A stretch of 64,000 nt of DNA from Struthio camelus (GCF_040807025.1 NC_090982.1:85189463-85253462); one strand, 5' to 3'. Shown: positions 1 to 13,635, counted from the stretch's first letter. Notes: generated by a model not told the origin, from the sequence alone. Program-made: numbers and translations.

Positions 1-492
1 ACAGAGGTCGGAAATAGGCTGCTCTCCGTGGCTGCCAGGACAGTAAATGCAAGGCAGTGAAAAATATTTGCAGTTAAAGAGCAGTTCTGGCATTAGGGTA
101 AGTAGGTTTACGTTGAGCAAGAGTAAACTAGAAAGTGGTTTCTAACCATGAACGTGTTCAAATTCTGAAATAGCTGTCAATAACGGTTGTGGGGTCAATC
201 CCCTATTTCAGACTGAGTTTGATCAGTTTAAGAGAACAATTAGAAAATATGGTGCTTGGACTTGATACTGAAGAGACTCCCTCCGAGTCACACGTGTGAC
301 AGGAACATGGACCTAGCGCTGCTGGGTTTGAGGTTCTGCACAGCCGTCCAGCCCTCCCCATCGTTACTGGTCCTGCATCTCCAACAGAAGTTGCTGGCAC
401 ACAGCAGTGGAAACCCTCCCATTAGATGAAGACGGTCTGTAGAAGACAGTTGCTACCTAAGGCCTGGCGGTACAGAGAAGATGACATAAGGC

Positions 493-692
493 AAGAAATC
501 CTTCACAATGAGAGTAGTGCAGCCCTGGGACAGGGGCCCAGAGGGGTGCTTGGATGTCCATCCATGGAAATATTCAGAACTTGACTGCACAAGTTGTTGA
601 GCATCCTCATTTTACTTTGAAACTAGTCCTGTTGTGAGCAGGGGATTGGATTAGAGGCTTCCGGAGGTACCTTCCAACTGCAACTGATTTTA
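493..692 (+). repeat. Degenerate CR1 LINE 3' fragment
   Basis: The segment follows the CR1 3' end in order: a stretch like 'ttcacaatgagagtagtgcagcc', then 'ccatggaaatattcagaac', then a 'gagcaggggattggattaga' block and 'ccttccaactgc'. It is heavily diverged, with the terminal octamers worn away, so it is an old insertion. Confidence 0.75.
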
Positions 693-2225
693 AGACAGGC
701 TGTAGGAGATGGACTGCATGAGCCAGGAGCTAATGACTTGGACAACTGATAGGTTTACAGCAGCAAAGCGGGAGTCAAGATGCTGCGGTTCCGCGCTCAG
801 CAACTTCCCCGAGCAGCTTGAAGTGAACCCCGTTACATTTCACCCACCTCACTTCTTGATCTACAGAGCAAGGGGTAAGAGTGCTTCTGAGCCCACCTGC
901 CCTTTGCAGAGCTCAACCTGCTGATTCTTGAAATTAAATAAATAAAAAGGGAAGGATTGTCATGCCTGTTAAGCTGGTCAATACAGTGACACCTTTGCAG
1001 TGACAACAGCAAGAGATAGACCTTGGGCATCCTTGGCCAGTTCTACCGAAAACAGGGCACTCTCTCGTTCAGACAAGGAACAGGCTTAGTTAGTAATACT
1101 GGTGAACTTAAAGAGATGGTTCAAAGCAAACGCCAGAAAAAAGACAGGTAAAATGCTTCTGCACCTAACAGTCACTTGTTGTCCAAAAAACCCTCCACAT
1201 CACAACAAAAATAAAAAAAAAAATGAAGGTAATCATTTTATAGGTGCAATTGGAGAGACGCATTTCTGAAAAACATGAGCTTAAGCATTCCCTGGTAGTC
1301 ATTACTGCTCCCAGGCTCCTATAGTGGTGTACGGACATTTTCGGAACAGCAGCACCGAAAGAAGAGGCTGTCTTCGGTATGTGTCATTCCCAGCGTCAAA
1401 AACACAAAAATATTTAAGTTGACGCAGAGTCTATCCTGGCACTCAACAGACAGCGCTGCTAACTTCTGGAAAATAGAAGAGCCCCAGGGCAGGCTAATAA
1501 CAGCACTACTTAAGAACGTAAGACAATTATTACCTCCAACTGTGAAGGAGTCTGAGTAATTAAAAAGGGTTCTTTATTTTGATTAAAAAAGATTCCTTTC
1601 AGTCTATTTGAATCTTCAGTAAAAGCCCTGAACGATGTTTTTAGATGCCAGAAAAGAGACTCCACAATGGATTCAAGATAAATAACAAACTCATTTGAAA
1701 AATTAGCCTATTATCATCATATTGTCCAAAATCAATTAATTTCTCATTCTTTCACCCACATCACTTCCTGGAGACAATGCAGTTCTAAACCAAGGCTTCC
1801 GAAACCTTCTTTGGATTAACAGAAATCCAAAATTAATTGAGTTTAATTACTATAAATTTCCTTCCCAATAAAATCTCAAGAATTTCCAATCATGCTGATT
1901 TATTTGAGTAATTAGAAAGCCATTCACAGATGTCACACTGTTAGGTAGTGTGGCTAATGCAGGGTTTGCTTAACTGGATCCTGAGACCACAGCGCTGTGA
2001 AGAATGACAACTAAAAAAACTCCAATAAAAAGCAGGAGATTAAGGGAACACAAACGACACAACCTCAGGCAATGCAACCAATGCCAGCAGCTTCCCGCGG
2101 GAAACCCTCTCCTTGCCTCTGTGCTGCTGGAAATGAGCTTCCCATGGAGGACAGCCTGCTTCTGCTGCTCCAGAATATCTCAGTCTGGTCTAGCACTCTG
2201 CCCCAGCAGGTCTTGAGGAGTTTTA

Positions 2226-2276
2226 CAACCATCCCCGTTTGACAGAGGAAGAAATGAAGGCTCCTAGGGATGTAAC
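2226..2276 (-). repeat. Possible MIR 3' fragment
   Basis: 'atccccgtttgacagagga', 'agaaatgaaggc' and then a 'gatgtaacg' word match, with about 30% divergence by eye, the reverse complement of the MIR 3' part (atccccattttacagatggggaaactgaggc). The stretch is short, so the call is tentative. Confidence 0.35.
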
Positions 2277-5200
2277 GCACAATCCAGGGTGACCCCAAAG
2301 GATGATGTCATAGCTGAAAGAAAGAAAAATAAACAGATCTCCTTTGTTTTGGGAAGTACTGAATATTGGCTTCAGCCATGAGGTGCCTTCCCATTTGTGC
2401 CTCTTACAACTGCCACAAAAAGCCTATGCAGGAGGGAGGAAGCCAGGAGACACCTCCTTCCTGAAGCACTGCAAAATGTATTGCATCCGGACCTGGCTCA
2501 CTCTCCATTCAAGCAACCTGCCACTGAAAGCAATGCTTGTGCTTGTTTTCACCAAAAGAAAAGCTGCATTAAATTTCGCAAGGGTCTCAGAGGGTCGGAC
2601 AGGTCCTGCTTCTCTACCATGGAAGGCGGTGCAGACCCAGCCGTTCACGACACACCCCATGCGCTCGTTATTTTGTGAACCTGTAGAACGAATTGGATTG
2701 TGTTTTCCTGTGAAAGTATTTTGCAAAACCACTAATCTGTGTGGGCTTAGGTGGGATGGATCCCCCTGCTTTCAGGTACCTGAGATAGAGATGCTGAGAG
2801 CTGGACTAATCACTCTGTCCATTTGCTAGAGAAAAAGGGGCACTTAGATGCGACTCCTTTGACCTCATATCAGTGCCTGATTTAGGAGGGGATACACTGA
2901 GCCTCAGGAAATATCTATATATCTCCTCAGGAACTGCAGTGCAATCTTCATTGCGGGATGTGCTCATCTTTGTGGTAAACATTTAATCAGGTGAACCCTG
3001 TCCAGAGAGTCTCTCAGGCCTGGGCTGCTCAAATTCTGTCCTGGAGGAGTCTGTCAAGAGTATGATTCTTTACCTCTACTAGCACAGTCCTCACATCACT
3101 CCTACTTTTTCCTCTTCCCAGATGGGACCATCAGTCCTAGGACAGGAACAGCAATCCTACCATATGCGCATCTCTACAGGTGTGACGGTGACACTGCCAG
3201 CACCATGTTACTCCAGCTTTGCAACTACAGGGACAATGCTACACCCTCTGTGTGGAGCTAGGACACCTCACGGGAGGATAAAGCAATCTGAGGGTACAGA
3301 TACGCTTTGGAGCGATGTTCTCCAATGGCCTCATATGATGCTGTCGCGGCTGGCAGACTCTGCCCACTGCTGAGCAGGGCAGACATGCTTCTTTATTGCC
3401 CCTTTTTCCTGGAGCAGGACAACTGCCAGGAGCAAGCAACCATGCTGTCGGCAGCCAGAGTGAGTCCTTGGGTAGCCACGGGCTGTGATCCCTGCTCTTG
3501 TGGCTGCCTACTCCACGGTGTGGCTCGCTCTCTCCCCTTGCTCAATTGTTGGAACTCAACGAGTTATACTTGTTAAGACAAGAGCACAATTTCATCTCTT
3601 ACAAAGAGGAACGTTCCTTTCACCCCAGGATATTATGTGAGGTTCCCTGAACTCTCATTAGAAGACTGAAGGATCAGGGTGAGTGTGGAGGGGAACCCTA
3701 ATTTGATTTTTCTTCCCATCTCCTCTCAGTAATGCGAATTGCCTACTCAGTAGGCAGCTGGGCTCTTCCCACTGAAGAATCTTGGGAAAGAAAAGTCATG
3801 GGGATTTCTTAACTGTCCTTTATAAGAGTGCTGGGGAATGTCAGGGATTAAAAAACTGGGGGAGGCTAACACAGATTTCAGGTTCTCCTTCCATCCAAAC
3901 AGGAAGGTTTGGAGGCAGATATAATACAATCTCCCACAGACAGAACACACATGATTTAATTAGAAAGGTAATTTGGTGATCAGTAAATGAAAAGAAAGCA
4001 TGTCAGGGCCGTCAAAGTAGAGAGGAAAAACTTAACTTGGCAACATAAATAGCTGTTTATAAGAGGAGAAACAAGTGTCCTTTTTTTAAGACTCAGCTAT
4101 GAGCTGAATCTAACAGCTAAAACCAGAGCCTTGACAGTGAAAACCAAAAAAAAAAAAAAAACACAAGAACTCGGGCTTATACATGCCAATATTTGAGTAA
4201 TAACATAATATTTAAATACCACAGTAATCTTAGCACTGTAATCCTGACACTCACAGGTTATCTTAAATAAAGGTCAGCAGAAGAATATGGTGTTGTCCAA
4301 ACCTCCCCGCTGTCCCCGGCTGTCAGACATCCTCAGCCATAGGAAAATCATCTTTACTTTTTGCCTGAGCCTTTAATGGCTCTGAAAGCTGCTGCTTTTG
4401 TCTAAATACATACATTGTGTGCAGTTTAGGAAATAGGTGAAAAGGCTTTAATGGAGAGATTAGCGCTTGACATGGTGAAGCTGCAACTAGGTCGTAAGAG
4501 ATTTCAGAGGTTAGGAAATTTTACAGGGTTTAAGTGTTTTGTAATGTAGTTTAGTGGCCTCATACATTTGCTCCTGGTCCAGGACATAATGTATGCCTCA
4601 AAACTTGATTTTTATTGATTAAAAATAACCAGGTTGCTGCTCTGGGCTGACAGCCACTTGACAGACTCTAGCATATACCAACGACTGCTCCGATTTCTAC
4701 AATCATTTCAAGGGGTTTGGGTCAGGTGGGGCAGTAAAGGCATTTTTTGCCAAGTAAAGGCCACTGGAGTTAATGAATCGGAAAATTAAAGACGGTTAAC
4801 AAAACCAGAAGCTTTTTGTCCCTCTTGCACGGTTGTAGCCTTCCTAGTCTTTGGTCGGATGGATTAGGGAACATCTCATTAAAAAATTATATACCAATCA
4901 TTTAAATAAGGTATTCATGGGGGGAGGAGGGGTTTAAGTGCAGAATGAGCCTTCCATGTAAAATCAATGCTGTTAAACTCCATTACACTAGCTTTCTTCC
5001 ATGCCTAATAACCACATTTCTAATACCTGGCCAGAGTATAAACAGTGACCCCAACCAGCATCAGGGACAGAGAGGAAACGAGAGAAGTTATCTTTCAGAT
5101 GAACTGTTCTGGAGGATTATTAAGAGTGAATACCTCAAAAACATCAAAGCTCCTAATATGCATGCATAGCAAATTGTCCCCTCCTCTGATAGCAGGTCTG

Positions 5201-5557
5201 TAAGCTCTACAGGCCAACGTGCCTATTTTCTACTCGTCCACATTTGTATAATTCATCAGAGACTTGAGTGAAGGCAACGGAGATGTACCAATACCAGTGA
5301 ATATGAAATCGATGAACATTAAGCCAGTGAGAAGCCCACTGAAGTCAATCACACAGAGAGTCTTTCAGCTCTCTGCATCTCTATTTACACTGCTGAAATG
5401 TCACCTGGGTGCAAATTTGTTTGGGTATATAAAGCATCTGGATCTCCAATAATCCATGCTTATTGCCTTAGAAAAAGTTCTTCTGAAATCTGGCGAAACC
5501 TAGGCTGCGTTCATGGACGTTCTGTGAACAGGGAAAGAGAAGTCTACTGATGTCTAC

Positions 5558-5578
5558 TTTTTTTTTTTTTTTTTTTTT
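5558..5578 (+). repeat. T21 homopolymer
   Basis: An uninterrupted run of T in intergenic DNA. No SINE body is recognisable on either side. Confidence 0.9.
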
Positions 5579-8500
5579 GTAAGAAAGCCTTGGAGAACTG
5601 TTTGGGAAGAGTTAAAAAAGTTCTACAGAAAATAGAGATCCAGCTATAAAATGCCCCCGCTCTACTGAAGGGATTTATGCATAGTGAAACACTTTCTACT
5701 GTTCCTTTCCAATGATCCAGTAGACCTCTTCTAAAGGCATCCTTTTGAAATAAATTTCAGCAAAAGGATACTTTAATCTATTGAATTCTGTAAGATTCTT
5801 GCAAAGTAACTACTATAAATTCTCCATCCTGTTCTGCATTCACACGTGACAGTTACGGGCATGGGATGAAAATCCAGTTAATCCTCTTCCTTCCTTCCAC
5901 ACTCTCCTGCCTTGCGGTGTCCTTAATTTACACCAGTGACAGAGGTGGGTGCCACTCTTGGATAGTGGAGTGCTGCAAGATGCAAGAGCTGGGCAGTAGG
6001 GTCACCCCAACCAAAGGAGGCTTATAGGACCGTGGGGTTTCCTCTAAGCGCTCAGGGCTAGTTCAGTCTCATCTTCCTTGGTGGTAACTAAAATTTCTGC
6101 AGAGCTCAGCTGGAGAAGCAACAGGTCAATAACGATCCCCTTTCACAGTCCCATTCAGGTCCAAAGTTGGGCCTCACTTTGCAGTAGTTTCTCAAGAATT
6201 TCTCTATGAAAAGCTATGTTTTGGACAAAAAAAGATACTCTGTGGAAACCAAAGCTTCTGATGAGTCACAGTCACTCTGGAGGAAGACTCAATGCTGGAA
6301 AAGCCACCTTGCACTTCTCATTAACTCCATTTCCCTGCCTCTGCCATCTTCAACCCATGTTTTCACCTAGTCCCCCAGGACTCGGAGGAGTGCATGTCAT
6401 ACACTGATGAGAGACTGATCCTGGGGTACCGCGTACATCACTGCTGCCCCAGTTTTAAAACAGACAAGATGCAAAAATCAAGTGAGATACCAAAAAGTGC
6501 CATGAACAATTTATGACTGGAGGGAATTTCTCACAAAGACCAAGAGTTCCATGGGTTTAGCACATGAAAAGAAAGAGAGGAAATTATTACCCTGCATCAC
6601 CACACAAGAACAAGAACCTGCCCTTCCCAGGGAGAAATTACAGGGTGCTAGGCAACATCTGCAAATCCACCAGAAAAGGCACAACAAAACCCATGGCTGG
6701 AAGTGAAAGGCAGACAAATTATAGCAGAAAATTAGAAATAAATTGTAATTCTAAAATTAATTAACCATATGTCAAGTAATAACAGCCTACCAAGGGATAA
6801 GATGGATTCTCCATTGATTGATGTCTTCCAGCCAAAAGCTTGGTTGCTTCTCTGGAAGATATACCTTCAATAGACACAAGGTCTTGGCTCAGTCAAGGGG
6901 GTCACTGGACAGAGATACAGAGCAAGCAAGGCTAGCTGATCCATTCTGGCTTTCATAAATCTGTGAAATCCTTCCACAGAGGCTTGTCCCAGGAGCAAAA
7001 AGATACACAGACTGAAGTCAAAGTTATGGGTCAGGCATGTACATCTTTGTCTGAGACTTTTCTCCCTCCTTCCATCACACAACTGAGCTAAACCAATGGA
7101 AGCTGTAGGCATCAAACTGAGGGGCAGTTTAGTAAAAACACTGATAATGAACTTCCACTTCTTTCTTCGGAAGAACGTGCGGTTTCTCAATGAGTGAGGC
7201 CAAAAAAGATGTGTGGCCCAGTGCACTCTTGACAAAAGCATAGATTCACTGAAGCTTACAATTAATATTTAATGCCAACAAGTCTTCTGTGATGCTGTGC
7301 GGATGTAAATAAGTGGAGAGAACGTGATATTTACCCCACTATAAAACATTCATGAGAGCTAAGCTATTTACAAAAGCTAAATATGACACTGTATTTACTG
7401 TAGGTCACCTCCTAGGGTTAGAGATGAAAAGTTTTTGGTCTAATGGAAAGTAACATAATACACCATAATAATACAACCACTGTCTCGTCTGCAAAGAAAT
7501 ATCTCCGGCTCCTTCTTTCTATTGCAATTACAGGTGGGTAAAGCCACTACAGGAAAAAAATAATAAAAAACAAAAGGAAATGGTGCCTTAAGGAGACCCG
7601 ATACCTTGGGCTTGTTTTACTATGCACAGTTCTTGTGCACTGTTGAGCATTACCATGTTTATGCAAGATCTCAGCTCTGTGGACAGCGTACGTGCAATGG
7701 CTTTGCTTTAATTGAAGTTACGCTATCCCAGGATTGCAAATTATATACCAAAGTGCATTGAAATGAGCTGGGGCTTTTCTTCCACTCCAACGTAATTCAG
7801 ATTTCCCCACGAAAAGGTTCCTTTGTATATACCTAAACCTGTAATCAATATAGATGGCTAAGCAGGGCTGTCAAAACTTGAAATGCCAATATGCTAGGAG
7901 TGAACTCACTGATGTAAGTCTCACAGCATTATGCTCTGGATTTATAGACCAGGATAGTTAGGAATTTGTTTCCACGAACTAACACCCATAGCAGACCCCC
8001 CACCAGCCAACTGCATTATTCTCTATACGTCTCGGAAATCACAGAAGAATTGTCAAAGCCAAAGCAGATTCCTGATTTAGGAAGCATTTGGGTGAAGTTG
8101 TATTATAAAGCCTAACAAAAAATTGCTTAAAAAGACACATTTATCTCAGAAGTCTGGCTTGTTGTTTGGTTTGACATCCAAAAGTAAGCTGAAAAATGAT
8201 GTGAATATAATTCCTATCGTGATAGGCACTTTTGGTTGGGTAGCAATAAATGAAAAAGGCAAAGAAGCTTTAGTTTTTAACGCATACGAAAAGAGAATAC
8301 TTTTTTGTTGTGAACTAATTAGAAATGGGTCAATGCCATTTACCTCTGTTCAACCTCCATTACTGAGTATTTTTGAACGGGTGACTTACCGATAACAGTC
8401 TTTGGCCCTTTAAAATTCTTTCTGGGAACAACAAATGAGGATGGCAGGATGGTCTGTGTGTTCACTATGAATTTTACAGGTATGAAAATGATAGGCTCAA

Positions 8501-8934
8501 ACCAAATTAGGACTGCAAAGACCTAACCTTGAGGATTAGAGATGGTTTTGAAAAAACATTCTTTAAAGAGGTAAGCAGTAGCTAGCGTTTCCCCTCCAAC
8601 ACACCTGCAGAAAATCTACAAATAAAATGGGATCCCAGGCACACGTTTGCTAACACTCTTTTCCTTCAATCCTTCCCCAGCTGTCCCAAGGCACGTACAG
8701 CATGCGACGGACCCCGACGTGGCCCCAGATGCCTCCAAGGGACGCCTGCTCTTACAGCTCCCGTGTGAGAGCCATGGCCTCACCACCTCCTTCCCTCAGC
8801 TCCCACGGACTGAACCTCAGGGGCAGAGAGGGAGATATGCCGCAACCCATGAAAGGGCCCACAACCTCAAAAAATCCCACAATCTCCCACCTACTTCAAC
8901 AAGTTTGAAGCGTAACCTATTTTTGACTATCTAG

Positions 8935-9045
8935 GAGTAAGTGACTTGCCCAAGGTGACTCCACCTAGCTGGTGGCAAAACCCCAGAGCACTCCTCTTCT
9001 CCAGTTATTAAACCCTGCTCCCTACAGAACCATCTATACATCAAA
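8935..9045 (-). repeat. MIR-like (CORE) SINE, reverse orientation
   Basis: The plus strand reads 'agtgacttgcccaaggtgac', then 'ctagctggtggcaaaacccc' and 'agagcactcctcttctcca'. These are the reverse complement of the MIR core, including the 'gggcaagtcact' word. The copy is ancient and diverged. Confidence 0.7.
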
Positions 9046-9935
9046 ACAATACTGGGACCAGTGACAAGATAACGAATGGAGACAGTGGTCTTTAACTGAG
9101 GCCTAAGATCTATCTCTGGGGGGTTGCTCTTGGGAGTAAATTTTACTACTGATATGCTCAATGTTCATGCTTCAGGATAGATGAGCTATCACTGTGCCAT
9201 GCAAACCCATTGTGATATCTACTTACTGTGTTCCCACAGAGACAGAGCAAGTTTCAGCATGATTTATAAAAGAGAGTCAGTGAAAACGAGGAGGTCTGCA
9301 GTTTCAGAATTATTTTTGAAAAGACCTCCCACCAAAAAACCCTCCCCTCTCATCACTACCCTTTGATGTGGTAGCATATCTAAGAAAGACTAGAGCTAGG
9401 AATGAATTTGAAGAGGAATGTCACAGGGCTGGACAGTTTGTCAGCTCAGTGTGGGGTAAAAATGTACAATGCTGGAATTTAGCAAAATGTTGTGAAAGGT
9501 AGGTGGCTAAGTAAGGGCATCCTGAGCTCATTCAAGAACATCCAGGTAGATGGAGATAAAGGTTTCAGCCAAACTAGCAAAGGGGGTGTGTGAACAAGGT
9601 GCCTATACGCAGGTATCTCATGCCAGATGCCTTAGGACTATCCGAAACATCCCTAAGGGGGTAGCAGATATAAGACATGACCTACACGACATACCTCCTT
9701 CTTACGCAGAGGCTGTGACCAGGCTGGATGGGCTCCTGCATCTCAAATGAGGTGGAATTCCTGGATTATCACCTGAATTCAACCTGCAGATCCCAGTACA
9801 GTCATTGCCCATGCACATATGGTGGCTATGACAAACAGGAGGACTCCTGGGCTGCAGAATTGATGGAGTTTACCTGGGAGAGGCCCATGCAGGATCCAAT
9901 AACTTCTGGTTAGCATCCAGCCTGCAAGCTATGGT

Positions 9936-9951
9936 GGGGGGAGGGGGGGGG
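9936..9951 (+). repeat. G-rich run with quadruplex potential
   Basis: G runs of six and nine are separated by a single A, with more GG steps on each side. The run can satisfy a four-tract quadruplex pattern. Confidence 0.6.
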
Positions 9952-11169
9952 AAGGAAAGGGCAGATTATTTTTTCTAGTACAATTATAGTACCTACTGCT
10001 TGCAAGAATCACTTCTCAGCCATGCTGGAGTCTCACAGCACAGAGTTGATCCAGGTGACTGCAAACAAAAAACACAGTTTGGACAAAGGAATTTACAACA
10101 TCTATGGTGAAATTAAAAAACAATTGCAAAATGTGAAAGTGAATGTTTTTTGAACTCCCAAATAACTGCTTTCTCTGGCCCAGGGAAAAAATCTCCAGTT
10201 TCCCCATTTAGTCTCTGTTCCACACAAACAGTCCCTAAAGGAAAGATTTTCATTTCCAAAACCAAGCAGTGAAATTTTGGATGCCTGAATTCGGGGTGCC
10301 TACTGTCACAGTTAAAAAATAAAGAAGTCTAAAAGTTTGTCATTAAAGCAGTTTTCCCGGGAACAATGCAGTTCTGACAATACAAAAGAATTTCTCATAT
10401 ATTGGTTGCAGTAAGATTTATTATAAAGAAATGGAATAAAATCTTAGAATACTGAAGCATCTCATTTTGATTATTTTCTGAACATTTTCATTTCAGCTTG
10501 AAGTGTATTTTCTTTCACGTCATCTTTCCAGGAGTAAAATTAAAAAACCCTAAATTAAATTTAATTTTTTTCAATGAAACACACAGTAGATTAGAACTAA
10601 TTTCCCCCCAAACCTAATTTCAAAAAGGTAGCAAAATATTCGCTTGTCATCCTAATTAGGTAAAATGTGAATTTTGGAACCTTGAAATTTTCATAAGATT
10701 TAAAAAAAAAAAAAAAAAAAGTTTTCCAACCTACTTTACACACAAAAGAAATCTCCAAAACTGAGATGCTCAGGAATACTGTCATTAGAAAACTGTGTCC
10801 CGAGGCCCCATTTTTAGATCATGTCCTTTCTTGTTACTGTTATTCTCCATGCAGCTGAGGTGCAGGCTTTCTTCTTGCCACTTCTCCGTCCAGCGTCTTC
10901 AGCATCGCTCTGCGAGAAGCACCGACGGTTCCTGCGGGAGGGAAACGCTCTCTGTTTACTGCGACCATCGTCACCGTTGGGTTGACGGCTACTGAAAGAG
11001 TTTCTGGCTCAATCAAATGTCACCGGAAGAAGCAGTGGAGGAAGATGATGCCCCAAATTCTAGTTCCTCCCCCGCGATGCAGCAAAACCTTGAGCTCATC
11101 TTCTTGTTCCTGCCTCTCTTCGTTTACTACCCTGTACAAAGCTGAAAAGGAAAGCCACTGCCTCTGAAA

Positions 11170-11520
11170 GGCTGATGACTGGAGCTATGACATTATTAAA
11201 TTGATAATGCAAAAAATGTTTAAATATCCTCCCTGCAGAGCTGTGCTGAGTAAGTCAGGTAATCACTAAGGGGTGCACAACCATTTTATGGGTCATCAAG
11301 TGATAAAGCTAATATGCTGCTTAAACTCCCTGGGAGAGAGGTCTCATTTGGTTGCATCAGGCCATTACACAGGGCTGTAAAAAATGCAATTGTTTGATTT
11401 GCCTAAATACAGGTGAGGTGCAATAAAACCCCTTATTTGCCATCCCTTGCTGCGTTATGGCAATCTCAAAGCAGGGACTGACCTTTTTATTTGTTTACGA
11501 AGCACTATTCTTACCTATAG
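11170..11520. promoter_or_regulatory. Possible conserved non-coding element
   Basis: The unique sequence includes an AP-1/MAF-like 'tgagtaagtca' (11248), 'aattgataatgc', 'gcaattgtttgatttgc' and a forkhead-like 'ttgtttacgaag' (11490). No repeat or frame is present. The evidence is texture only. Confidence 0.3.
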
Positions 11521-12802
11521 CACCGTAGAAATAAAACTTAAGTATGTGTATGCATACACATAATCTATTAAGGGTAGGGTGGGGGAATAAAAAGCAAGAG
11601 GCCTTTCAGTGCGCAAGACGAGGCCACACAGATCAGGAAATGTGATTTCTTCGCGTTCACACTGATACATTCAAGCTAGGGGGAAGGGAGATGAGAGGGC
11701 AGAGGAGGGTGATGGGTTCTTGGTCGAGGTGGGAATGGGTTTGAGCACCCTGAACACGAGAGCAAACGGGGTCAAAGAGTGCCGCTGCCTCCAAACTAAA
11801 AGCGTTGGGAGAGAAAGAGAAAAAGAAAAGGACCCTGGTGGTATTACATCTTGATCAAGGAATGACTGATAATATTCCGGCATGCCATCGTTCAGGCCCC
11901 TCGTTTGATGACAAAGCCCGGCCTCCATCCCACATCCATTATCCGCCACCCGCCCCCAGGCGAGCGCATCAATAACGCTCCCGCGGCCCGGCGGTGCCGT
12001 GTCCCCCTCCTGTGCCGGGGAGAGGACACCGCCGACGGCCGGTGGGCATTTCCATACGGCGGGAGCGCATCATTACAGCCCACCAATCTTTCACGGCTCT
12101 CGCCGTGGATCCTGCTGCTACACGGGAGCTGGGCTTTTAACCAGTTCCTGTCCTTCAGGGATGCTCATCCTGGGGGACTGGGAAGAAGAAAGCCAGGCAG
12201 CACTCTGTCTTTTGTCACGTCAGGTCCAAGTTTCCCTTTACACCTTGAGGGGAAAAACAAGCCTTCAGTTACAGGTGGTGAAAAACCTTCTTGCATTTTG
12301 GTACAACTACCAAATTATTTTTTTTTTTTGATTTCTCCTTCTCCCCACCTTTTAATTAACGAGAAGCATCCTCATTCTGCCTGGTTCATCCAAGAGGGCT
12401 AACAGTTTGAATTTGAATGTGAACATCTTCAAACATCTGTTGCCATAATTTGGCTGGATTAACGGTCTAGTTTGTTAGACCATCTGCTGCTCTCCAAGAG
12501 CAGAGTCGTTCCCAGCATACACAGGCCGATCCGCAGGCTGGTCCGCACCGAAGCGGGGAAAGCCCTTGGCCACACTTGAATTTCCTCCCCAGAAACAGCA
12601 ATGGGCTCTGAGGCCCACAGAGGTCAGGGTTAGGTCTGAACATCCTGTGAACCTGCCCCAAAGCTCCCAGAAAGGGAGACCTGCAGCTGAGCAGGCTGGT
12701 CTTAATGAGGTATCCTTTTGTGCCACGGGGCGGCGAGGGTGCATCATCGGCATGATGGAGATGAGGAACGCTTGAGGTGATGGGAACAGATCTGGAAGAC
12801 GT

Positions 12803-12824
12803 GTTGGTCAAAGCTTTGACTAAC
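12803..12824. repeat. Short palindrome GTCAAAGCTTTGAC
   Basis: A perfect 14-bp palindrome (12807-12820) lies inside a 22-bp inverted repeat with one mismatched pair. It forms two convergent CTTTGA words, the core recognised by TCF/LEF HMG proteins; GGTCAAAG also resembles a nuclear-receptor half site. Confidence 0.7.
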
Positions 12825-13591
12825 AACAGGTTAAAGAAAGATCTAAAGCAGACTCTGTTCACCCCTTGGCTTCTCACCAGTCTTGAGTGATTCCTAGCAC
12901 TTGTTTCTACATCTTTATTTTCCATGTACTCAGGCTGAAAAGGCCCAGCTTTAGGAGATGCGACAGACCTGGACTTCAGCTTGGAGAAAGGAGCCACCCA
13001 GCTGGAGCTGCATCAGAGGCACGTACCTCTCTTCCACCTCTGCCATTCCCAGTCCAAAACCAACTTGCCCCAATGAACTGGAGCTGGCAGTAATTCCCAT
13101 TCTCCCTCTGCCCTGACTGGTGTGTGTATCTCAGAAGCAAGGACTGCAAAGGCTGCTGGGAAACCCAGAAGGAGCAGAGCAAGCTGAAGGAGGCTGGGCA
13201 TTGGCTCCAGGCAGCTCTCCAGGGCAGAGAAATTCCCGAAATCCCTCTAACATGGGGAGGAGGTCACAAAGTCAAAACTGGCTCCAGCACATAAGCGAGC
13301 CCAGAAGCACGAGCACTCCAGGTGACTCCTCTGGCACAGCCAAGGAAGTAGGGGTAACCACATTTGGAAGAGCCAAGTGGGAGGAAATAACCAAAAGCAG
13401 GGCCAGAGGATATGTCCACCAGCCCCTGCAGACCCTGTCTCTAACCCTCTCTCCCTTTCCATGTTTTTCTTTCTGTTCTTTTCCTAATGGGAGATGTTTC
13501 ATGTAGGACAGAAAACTAGAAACATCTCCTCCGCACCAACACAACGCTTTTCACTGCCCAGCGCTCACCTGCTCTGCCTTTGCTTTCAGAT

Positions 13592-13635
13592 GGAGCAAGG
13601 GAGATGCTCACTCGGAGCAAGGGAGATGCTCACTC
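13592..13635 (+). repeat. 22-bp tandem duplication
   Basis: The unit beginning 'ggagcaagggagatgctcac' occurs twice without a gap (13592-13613 and 13614-13635) and the copies are identical. Confidence 0.95.

Larger units (their letters stand above)
1..11170. other. AT-rich intergenic DNA downstream of SMAD2
   Basis: Apart from the CR1, MIR, homopolymer and G-rich entries listed, I find no gene. Open frames are short (longest 161 codons at 2344-2829), overlap on both strands and show no domain. Positions 1545-1930 are very AT-rich with many AATTAATT words. The frame at 8123-8395 contains a segment faintly like a LINE protein. Confidence 0.7.

Noticed and set aside
2344-2829. 161-codon plus-strand frame in AT-rich intergenic DNA
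   Set aside because: The opposite strand and another frame are also open over the same stretch, and no domain or signal is visible.
11905-12402. 165-codon plus-strand open frame over a CpG cluster
   Set aside because: No recognisable domain, low-complexity end (poly-Phe from a T run), and a competing overlapping frame; best explained by composition.
12467-12997. 176-codon minus-strand open frame
   Set aside because: It lies in G+C-rich DNA where stops are rare, overlaps equally long frames on other strands, shows no domain and has no splice or promoter context.
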